This document shows positions 4,926 through 10,551 of a DNA stretch of 10,551 bases, one piece after another. The first letter of the stretch is position 1, and each line of letters begins with the position of its first letter. The notes beneath the pieces were generated by a model. That model made no database searches, was not told the DNA's origin, and was given only the letters and a program-made list of their open reading frames with translations. Source of the stretch: Gammaproteobacteria bacterium (GTDB taxonomy: Bacteria; Pseudomonadota; Gammaproteobacteria; Pseudomonadales; Pseudomonadaceae); NCBI GenBank assembly GCA_012800475.1, contig JAAZJF010000173.1, positions 1 through 10,551 of the forward strand, read 5' to 3'. A program made the translations under genes and the position numbers.

Positions 4926-7631
4926 CTAATATGCATTTGATAAGTGGGTGACTGTACCGCTGGCGCCGGTTGATAACTGTGCAATCATGCTTTCTTGCAG
5001 AGCATGGCACAGCTCAGGGTCAGACAAGGGTAGGCCTTGGGCATCGGTGATAAAAAACACGTCTTCAACGCGCTCGCCCAAGGTGATAATTTTAGCTTTG
5101 ACCAGCGCCAAGTTGAACTCAAGAAAAATCCCCGCAATACGCGCCAATAAACCGGGACGATCGGGGGCTACCACTTCCACCACGGTATAAGGACGCTGAG
5201 CATCATTATGAATGGTGATTTGCGGAACAAAAGAAAAGTGTTTGAGCTGGCGTGGCACGCGACGCTGAATAATATCAGGGTAGTCTTCAGGGTTACATAA
5301 TGCTGCAGTTAAGCCGGCCTGGATTTTTTCAATGCGCTCTGAATCATGCCCAATGCGCTCGCCATCCACGTCGAGCACAATATAAGTTTCAATATTGAAA
5401 TGGCCACTGGAGGTCATAATGCGCGCATCTAAAGTGCTTAAATTGAGCTGATCGAGGGTGGCCACTGTTACGGCAAAAAAGTCGTGGCGCTGGGCTCCGT
5501 AGACAAAAATCTGCGTCGCGCCATCGTATTCGCGCTGTGTGGTTTCGCGCACCAGCACTAAAGGCTCAAGGCTGTCGCCGTGTTGTAAAATAGCTTCACT
5601 GTGCCAAGCGATATCACCGGCGCTGTGACGTAAAAAATAGTCATCACCTAGCTGGCTCCACAACTGCTCCACTTCATCAGGATCAGCACCTTCTTCAACT
5701 AAGAGGCTCAGTGCGGTGGCTTGACGAGTGGTCAGTTGTTCTTCGCGCTCCAGTGGGTTTTCTAAACCGCGACGTAAGGCACGGCGGGTTTCGCTGTAGA
5801 GTTGGCGTAACAACTGCGCGCGCCATGAGTTCCATAAGGTTGGGTTGGTGGCGTTGATATCGGCTACAGTCAGTACATACAAGTAATCGAGACGGGTTTG
5901 ATCGCCTACCAACATCGCAAAATTATTGATTTCGTCAGGGTCAGAAATATCTTTACGTTGCGCGGTCACTGACATCACTAAGTGGCTGCGCACCAGCCAG
6001 ACCACAAGGCGCGCATCCGCAGTGGGCAGTTGGTGCAGCTTGCAAAACTCTTCGGCAATCTCAGCACCGAGCATGGAGTGATTGCCACCACGACCTTTAC
6101 CAATATCATGGAATAAACCGGCTAAATAAATCAGTTCAGGTTTAGGTAGTCGGCCAATAATGGCGCTCGCTAAAGAAAACTTCTCAGCAAAATCAGGGTG
6201 ACGCAGTTTGCGCAGGTGTTTAATCAAATTCAGCGTGTGTGCATCCACGGTATAAATATGAAATAAGTCATGCTGCATCTGGCCTACAATGCGCCCAAAA
6301 TCAGGTAAGTAGCGTCCCAAAATGCCATAGCGGTTCATGCGACGTACATTCATATGCACGCCTTCTTTGCAGCGAAATAATTCTAAAAATAAATTGATAT
6401 TGCGCGGGTCATGGCGAAACTCTTCGTCGATTAAGTGGCGGCTGTCACGCAACAAACGAATAGTTTTAGAACGCACGCCTTTGATTTCAGGGTGCTGTGC
6501 TAGGAGCACAAAAATCTCTAAGATCGCCGATGGCGTATCGCTAAACACATACGGCGAGCAGGCTTCAATATAGCCGCCACGAATACGAAAACGCTCATTA
6601 ATGGGGATTAATACATCGGCATTGTCGCTGCGTAGAATCGTCTCTTCAAAGTACTGGCTGATTAAGTCAGACAATTGAGCGATACCCATTACCACGCGGT
6701 AGTACTTTTGCATAAAATGCTCGATGGCAGGTCGATAATCATCATCTTCATAACCAAACATATGGGCAATTTTATGCTGATAATCGAGCAGCAGTCGATC
6801 TTCATTACGGCCTGCCAACATATGTAAGGCATAGCGCACTTGCCATAAAAATTCGCGCGCATTTGACAGCAGACGGTATTCACCTTCGGTTAAAAACCCC
6901 GGCGCTTCTAAGCTGCTTAACGTGCGCATACCAAAGCGTCGGCGTGCCACCCACATAATGGTGTGTACATCCCGTAAGCCGCCCGGTGAGCCTTTCACGT
7001 TGGGCTCAAGGTTGTATTCGGTGTCGTTGTATTTTTCATGGCGTTCACGTTGCTCAGCGCGTTTGCCCAGGAAAAACTGCGCACTGGACCACATATGCTG
7101 CGGGCCGGTTTGCTCACGCATGGCGTCCAGTAGCGACTGCTCGCCTACCACTAAACGGCTTTCGAGTAGGTTGGTCATAATGCTTAAATCGTTGCGCGCT
7201 TCGTTGGCACACTCGGTCAGTGTGCGCACGCTATGCCCGATTTCTAGGCCAATATCCCATAAGAACGTTAGGAAATGCCCGATGTGCTCATGCAAGTGCT
7301 GGCTGTCGTCATTCTCTAGCAGAATCAATAAATCAACATCGGAGTAGGGGTGCAATTCCGCACGTCCGTAACCACCCACTGCGATTAAGGCCACTTGGCA
7401 CAGACCATTTTCACAATAGGGCGCAGGCCAAGCATGGATCAGCAGTTGATCAATAAACCATGCGCGGGCTTGAATCACTTCATGGATATCTTGCTGATCT
7501 AAAAAGCGCTGGTCCAGCACCATGCGCGCATGTTCGATGGCGCTACGAAAAATACCAATATGCTGAGGGTTTTCATCCAGTTTGCGCTGGAAGTCTTCAG
7601 GGTTAAATAGCTCAAGATCCATAGACAACAT
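4926..7631 (-). CDS. glnD: PII uridylyltransferase / uridylyl-removing enzyme
   Basis: GlnD is the glutamine sensor that uridylylates PII proteins (GlnB/GlnK) when nitrogen is scarce and deuridylylates them when glutamine is plentiful. Numbered from the ATG at 7631 (901 residues, normal length), the nucleotidyltransferase motif GGYGRAELHPYSDVD lies at about 86-100 with metal ligands Asp98 and Asp100. The HD uridylyl-removing domain has His508-Asp509 in GLFHDIGKGRGGNHS. Two C-terminal ACT domains follow at about 703-777 and 814-887, the second with VVAPDRPGLLARIAG. A GTG at 7640 would add three residues, but it lies inside the Shine-Dalgarno GAGGTG six bases before the ATG, so I choose 7631. 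The gene heads the run of small membrane gene, yffB and dapD. Confidence 0.95.
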   Translation of the reverse strand: MLSMDLELFNPEDFQRKLDENPQHIGIFRSAIEHARMVLDQRFLDQQDIHEVIQARAWFIDQLLIHAWPAPYCENGLCQVALIAVGGYGRAELHPYSDVDLLILLENDDSQHLHEHIGHFLTFLWDIGLEIGHSVRTLTECANEARNDLSIMTNLLESRLVVGEQSLLDAMREQTGPQHMWSSAQFFLGKRAEQRERHEKYNDTEYNLEPNVKGSPGGLRDVHTIMWVARRRFGMRTLSSLEAPGFLTEGEYRLLSNAREFLWQVRYALHMLAGRNEDRLLLDYQHKIAHMFGYEDDDYRPAIEHFMQKYYRVVMGIAQLSDLISQYFEETILRSDNADVLIPINERFRIRGGYIEACSPYVFSDTPSAILEIFVLLAQHPEIKGVRSKTIRLLRDSRHLIDEEFRHDPRNINLFLELFRCKEGVHMNVRRMNRYGILGRYLPDFGRIVGQMQHDLFHIYTVDAHTLNLIKHLRKLRHPDFAEKFSLASAIIGRLPKPELIYLAGLFHDIGKGRGGNHSMLGAEIAEEFCKLHQLPTADARLVVWLVRSHLVMSVTAQRKDISDPDEINNFAMLVGDQTRLDYLYVLTVADINATNPTLWNSWRAQLLRQLYSETRRALRRGLENPLEREEQLTTRQATALSLLVEEGADPDEVEQLWSQLGDDYFLRHSAGDIAWHSEAILQHGDSLEPLVLVRETTQREYDGATQIFVYGAQRHDFFAVTVATLDQLNLSTLDARIMTSSGHFNIETYIVLDVDGERIGHDSERIEKIQAGLTAALCNPEDYPDIIQRRVPRQLKHFSFVPQITIHNDAQRPYTVVEVVAPDRPGLLARIAGIFLEFNLALVKAKIITLGERVEDVFFITDAQGLPLSDPELCHALQESMIAQLSTGASGTVTHLSNAY

Positions 7632-7712
7632 GTTCAGCACCTCGCATACAACAGCAATTGATGTAGAGCATCATCATCGCACGCAGTGGCTGGCAAGCCT
7701 GTGCAGCGCATG

Positions 7713-7718
7713 ATTGTA
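7713..7718 (-). promoter_or_regulatory. Possible -10 element of a glnD promoter
   Basis: Read on the - strand this is TACAAT, a five-of-six match to the -10 consensus. It would start a transcript near 7706 with a leader of about 75 bases. The best upstream hexamer at 16-base spacing, CCTTGA, is a poor -35 match. Given the 149-base gap between map and glnD a glnD promoter is plausible here, but the evidence is only motif resemblance. Confidence 0.25.
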
Positions 7719-7732
7719 GAGTGGTTGTTGAA

Positions 7733-7768
7733 GCTCAAGGTGCCTGTTGCACAAGCACCTTATCGAGC
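7733..7768 (-). repeat. Inverted repeat just downstream of map
   Basis: AAGGTGC at 7737-7743 pairs with GCACCTT at 7755-7761 around an 11-base loop. Outside it GCTC at 7733-7736 can pair with GAGC at 7765-7768, leaving a three-base bulge on one side. In the - strand transcript the hairpin starts 12 bases after the map stop. No U-tract follows on either strand, so it may be a 3'-end stabilising or Rho-assisted structure rather than an intrinsic terminator. Confidence 0.5.
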
Positions 7769-7780
7769 AACAGTCACAGA

Positions 7781-8563
7781 TTAGGATGACTTGACTGGGA
7801 AGGTTTCATCGTTACGCAAGGTGAAAATCTCATAACCGTCTGCAGTGACCACTAAGGTGTGTTCCCACTGCGCGGTGAGTTTGCGGTCTTTAGTGATCGC
7901 CGTCCAACCATCGCCAAGCAAACGTGTTTCTTTTTTACCAAGGTTAATCATCGGCTCAATGGTAAAGGTCATGCCTTCTTTGAGCTCTAAACCTGTACCC
8001 GCTTTACCGTAATGCAAAATTTGTGGTTCTTCATGGAAAACAGTCCCGATACCGTGCCCGCAATATTCGCGTACCACTGAGTAGCCGTTGCTTTCAGCAT
8101 GTTTTTGAATCACTTCACCGATATCACCCAGGCGTGTGCCGGGGCGTACGATTTCAATACCTTTATAGAGGCATTCTTGCGTGACGCGGCATAAGCGTTC
8201 AGCCCATTCAGAGGTTTTACCCACAAAAAACATTTTACTGGTATCGCCAAAGTAGCCGTCTTTAATCACAGTGATATCGATATTAATAATATCGCCATCT
8301 TTGAGCGGTTTATCGTTTGGGATGCCGTGGCACACAACATGGTTAATCGAGGTGCAAATCGATTTTGGGAAACCATTGTAATTGAGTGGTGCAGGAATGG
8401 CTTTTTGTACATTGACAATATAGTCATGACAAATCGTATTGAGTTCATCAGTGGTCACGCCAATTTGTACGTGTTCACCAATCATTTCCAGCACTTGCGC
8501 AGCCAAGCGGCCTGCGATGCGCATTTTTGCGATGTCGTCAGGAGTCTTAATAGAAACGGTCAT
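7781..8563 (-). CDS. map: Methionine aminopeptidase, type I
   Basis: Map removes the initiator methionine from nascent proteins with small second residues, using two metal ions in a pita-bread fold. The 260-residue product has the expected type Ia length without extensions. The substrate histidine His79 in VVCHGIPND and all metal ligands are visible: Asp96 in NIDITV, Asp107 in FGDTSKMF, His170 in CGHGIGTVFHEEP, Glu203 in TIEPMINLG and Glu234 in QWEHTLVVT; His177 is also present. The ATG at 8563 has AGAGGA at good spacing and gives the family N-terminus MTVSIKTPDDIAKMR. A longer in-frame opening to 8716 would overlap the mnmC end and add 51 unrelated residues, so I reject it. In many gammaproteobacteria map lies opposite rpsB; here mnmC lies upstream on the same strand, 98 bases away. 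Confidence 0.96.
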   Translation of the reverse strand: MTVSIKTPDDIAKMRIAGRLAAQVLEMIGEHVQIGVTTDELNTICHDYIVNVQKAIPAPLNYNGFPKSICTSINHVVCHGIPNDKPLKDGDIINIDITVIKDGYFGDTSKMFFVGKTSEWAERLCRVTQECLYKGIEIVRPGTRLGDIGEVIQKHAESNGYSVVREYCGHGIGTVFHEEPQILHYGKAGTGLELKEGMTFTIEPMINLGKKETRLLGDGWTAITKDRKLTAQWEHTLVVTADGYEIFTLRNDETFPVKSS

Positions 8564-8661
8564 GCAATCCTCTAAGCGCATATCACGCAGAAGTAAAAAA
8601 CAGAAGAACAATACTAGCAGAAATCCATGATTCTGTGGGCGCTGCTCGAGCCTGTATCGCG

Positions 8662-10551
8662 TTAGCCGCAGCGGTTGCGCATTAACTGGCGCAGTGCAAA
8701 GCGGTTGGGGTGGCATTGCTGTGCAATATCGAGCGGCAGCGGTAAAGGCTCGTCACAGATCCACGCGCTGAGCAGTTCGGCAGCTAAGGGGGCGCTGATT
8801 AAACCGCGCGAGCCATGGGCGGTATTAACATACAAACCTGGCTGCCACGGGCAGGGCTGTTGCAATGGTAAGCGTGCATCTTTTCTTAAATCGGCATAGC
8901 TGTGCATAAAGGCGTCGTGCTGCGCCACCGGACCGACTAAAGGCAGGTAATCAATGCTAGTACACCGCAGTGCCGCATGACCTTTGAGTGTGTTGACGTC
9001 CAAACTGTCAGTGGCGCAGTAGCTTTGTAAGCGCGGCGAGATGTCATGCAATAAGCCTAAGTTGCTTTTGTGCTCGGCGATGGTGGCAGTTTGGCTGTGT
9101 TCAGCAAAATTAAAACTGGCGCCAATGGTGTGTGTGCCGTGGCGCGCGGGCGAAATATAGCCATCGGCGCACACCACACACTTGAGGTTGGCGCTGGCGG
9201 GTGTGCTAGGTAGTTGGGTGGTTTGTCCGCGTACCGCATTGAGCGGCAGATGCTGAGTTTGCGCGAACTGCGTCACCTGAGCTGCGTTACAGAGCACCAC
9301 CACGGGCGCAGTGGCGAGCAGCGTGTCAGCGCTGTGCACCTGCCATTGACCGCACTCTTGCTGCAGAGTTAACACCTGCTGTGTATTTTTTAAGCTGATC
9401 AGTGGGTGTTGGCTCAGTACCTTGCACAGCGCAGGCGCATTGACCCAGCCGGCATCGGGATAAAATAAACCTTCGTGAACCAACTCCACGCCAGCGAGAT
9501 GGCTGGACTGCTCAGCACTGACCGCCTGCAAAACATCCTCTGGGAAATGCTCAGCAAGTGTGGCAAAACGCGCTTGCTCTTTGGCGTTGAAGGCCAGCTG
9601 TAAAATACCGCACGGATCCCAATCCTCTGCGCCAAGCTGGGCTGGCTGAGTCGCGCTGGCCGTGCTGAGAGCGGCTAATAAGCGCCGCGTGTAGCCAAAG
9701 CCTGAGAGGATAAAGCGCGATAATGCAGTGTGATGCGCGGAGAGCTTGAGGTATAAAATCCCTTGCGCATGGCCTGAGGCTTCTTGGGCAATCTGTTGAT
9801 GCTGCTCGATCAATGTCACTCGCCAACCGCGCGCGGCTAAACTGGCGGCACTGGCGCATCCCGCTAAGCCTGCGCCCACCACAATGGCATGGCGCTGTTC
9901 AGGTGCCAGAGCCAGTGGCGTCGGGCGTGCAAACCACGGGCTGTTACGCGCTGTGTGCGCATCAGGATCAGGCTGAAAGTGCCCAGCCAGCATCTCGCGC
10001 TTACGACCAAAACCCGGCACCCGCAGCATGGCAAAGCCTGCCGCGATTAATCCGCGCCGCACAAAACCCGCACTGGTAAAGGTAGCCAGAGTGGTGTGCG
10101 CGCTGGCCAAACGTGCCAGCTGCGCAAAGACCTGCTCGTTCCACATCTCAGGGTTTTTCGCTGGTGCAAAACCGTCTAAGAACCACGCATCAATTTGAGC
10201 ATCCAGTTGCTGCAGCATAGCCAGTGCGTCGCCGATTAACAGGGTTAAGGTGATGCGCCCATGCTCCAGTTGGATGTGTTGAAAACCTGCATGAATCGCG
10301 CGGTACTGCTGCAGTAATTGTTCGCGTAATGCATTGAGCTGTGGCCAAAGCGCTAAGGCTTGGCTCAGATCTGCGGCCTGTAAAGGGTATTTCTCCACGC
10401 TAATAAAGTGCAGGCGCGCATCGGCTGGCGCATGTTGTTGAAAACACTGCCACGCACACAAAAAATTTAAACCTGTACCAAACCCCGTTTCACCAATCAC
10501 AAAAGTTTGCCCCGCGCTCAGTGCCGCAAAGCGTTCCGGCAGTTGGTTGTG
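8662..10551 (-). CDS. mnmC: Bifunctional tRNA (mnm5s2U34) biosynthesis protein MnmC, 5' end outside window
   Basis: MnmC finishes the wobble-uridine modification of certain tRNAs. Its FAD domain removes the carboxymethyl group from cmnm5s2U34, and its SAM domain then methylates the resulting nm5 to mnm5. About 629 codons are visible against roughly 670 in Escherichia coli, and the frame is open to the window edge, so only about 40-50 N-terminal residues are missing. The visible start reads HNQLPERF and then the SAM loop GETGFGTGLNFL. DAWFLDGFAPAKNPEMW and GFVRRGLIAAGF complete the methyltransferase part. The FAD domain begins with VVGAGLAGCASA about 225 residues into the visible part and ends with VNTAHGSRGLISAPLAAELL. 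A GTG at 10500 is internal (FVIGETGFG) and not the start. The gene ends 98 bases before map. Confidence 0.95.
   Translation of the reverse strand, partial: HNQLPERFAALSAGQTFVIGETGFGTGLNFLCAWQCFQQHAPADARLHFISVEKYPLQAADLSQALALWPQLNALREQLLQQYRAIHAGFQHIQLEHGRITLTLLIGDALAMLQQLDAQIDAWFLDGFAPAKNPEMWNEQVFAQLARLASAHTTLATFTSAGFVRRGLIAAGFAMLRVPGFGRKREMLAGHFQPDPDAHTARNSPWFARPTPLALAPEQRHAIVVGAGLAGCASAASLAARGWRVTLIEQHQQIAQEASGHAQGILYLKLSAHHTALSRFILSGFGYTRRLLAALSTASATQPAQLGAEDWDPCGILQLAFNAKEQARFATLAEHFPEDVLQAVSAEQSSHLAGVELVHEGLFYPDAGWVNAPALCKVLSQHPLISLKNTQQVLTLQQECGQWQVHSADTLLATAPVVVLCNAAQVTQFAQTQHLPLNAVRGQTTQLPSTPASANLKCVVCADGYISPARHGTHTIGASFNFAEHSQTATIAEHKSNLGLLHDISPRLQSYCATDSLDVNTLKGHAALRCTSIDYLPLVGPVAQHDAFMHSYADLRKDARLPLQQPCPWQPGLYVNTAHGSRGLISAPLAAELLSAWICDEPLPLPLDIAQQCHPNRFALRQLMRNRCG

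Noticed and set aside
4915..5010. Upstream extension of the small membrane protein into the glnD 3' end.
   Set aside because: It overlaps glnD by 85 bases, has no ribosome binding site, and the ATG at 4914 is well placed with TAAGGA upstream.
6922..7347. A 141-codon + strand frame antisense to glnD.
   Set aside because: It lies wholly inside a clear glnD coding region, its composition is rich in Ser, Arg and Cys as expected from an antisense shadow, and nothing marks a start.
8595..8635. CAGAA/TTCTG hairpin after mnmC followed by a T6 run on the - strand as an intrinsic terminator.
   Set aside because: The stem has only five weak pairs and the T-run begins about 18 bases after it, too far for a Rho-independent terminator.
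8564..8716. In-frame upstream extension of map with a hydrophobic stretch, which could look like a signal or membrane anchor.
   Set aside because: It overlaps the mnmC 3' end, lacks family resemblance, and the ATG at 8563 has a strong Shine-Dalgarno and gives the standard Map N-terminus.
10498..10500. GTG at 10500 as the start of mnmC.
   Set aside because: The frame remains open to the window edge and the residues before it (LPERF, then TFVIGETGFG) continue the MnmC methyltransferase domain.
1..10551. Search for a defence island, prophage, integron, CRISPR array, tRNA or insertion sequence that could make up a new system, including reading xerD as a phage integrase.
   Set aside because: All large frames are standard housekeeping genes with intact motifs. 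xerD has the chromosomal XerD length and sequence and no attachment-site repeats or phage genes around it.

Overview
The window reads as ordinary chromosomal housekeeping DNA from a gammaproteobacterium, most likely a Pseudomonas relative (Pseudomonadales/Pseudomonadaceae). The reasons are the rplS-xerD proximity, the long non-Escherichia type of DapD that resembles the Pseudomonas enzyme, the map-glnD-yffB-dapD-csdA gene order, and overall sequence similarity as I remember these families. By eye the base composition is close to half G+C, clearly less GC-rich than typical Pseudomonas, so a low-GC member of the group is plausible. This placement is inference, not a database result.

Layout. On the + strand lie rplS (ribosomal protein L19, followed by a textbook intrinsic terminator), about 200 bases without a convincing gene, and xerD (tyrosine recombinase for chromosome dimer resolution). 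From about 1614 to the right edge every gene is on the - strand. Read in transcription order from the right edge these are mnmC (tRNA wobble-uridine modification, 5' end cut by the window), map (methionine aminopeptidase), glnD (PII uridylyltransferase), a 55-codon two-helix membrane protein of unknown function, yffB (ArsC-like thiol reductase family), dapD (lysine/diaminopimelate synthesis), csdA (cysteine desulfurase) and csdE (its SufE-type sulfur acceptor). xerD and csdE converge.

How the genes fit together. glnD, the small membrane gene, yffB and dapD are separated by only 11, 20 and 50 bases and probably share a transcript that may extend through csdA-csdE, which are translationally coupled by a 4-base GTGA overlap. 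GlnD senses nitrogen status and DapD makes an early diaminopimelate intermediate. CsdA-CsdE mobilise sulfur from cysteine. MnmC completes the mnm5 group on tRNA U34, and Map trims initiator methionine. Most of the cargo therefore concerns protein synthesis, nitrogen and sulfur metabolism.

I found no mobile element, CRISPR array, rRNA or tRNA gene, and no defence or secretion system. The points most worth a second look are the unidentified small membrane protein in the glnD-yffB gap, an altered loop and short tail in DapD, several perfect inverted repeats without U-tracts between genes, and start codons that simple longest-ORF calling places too far upstream.
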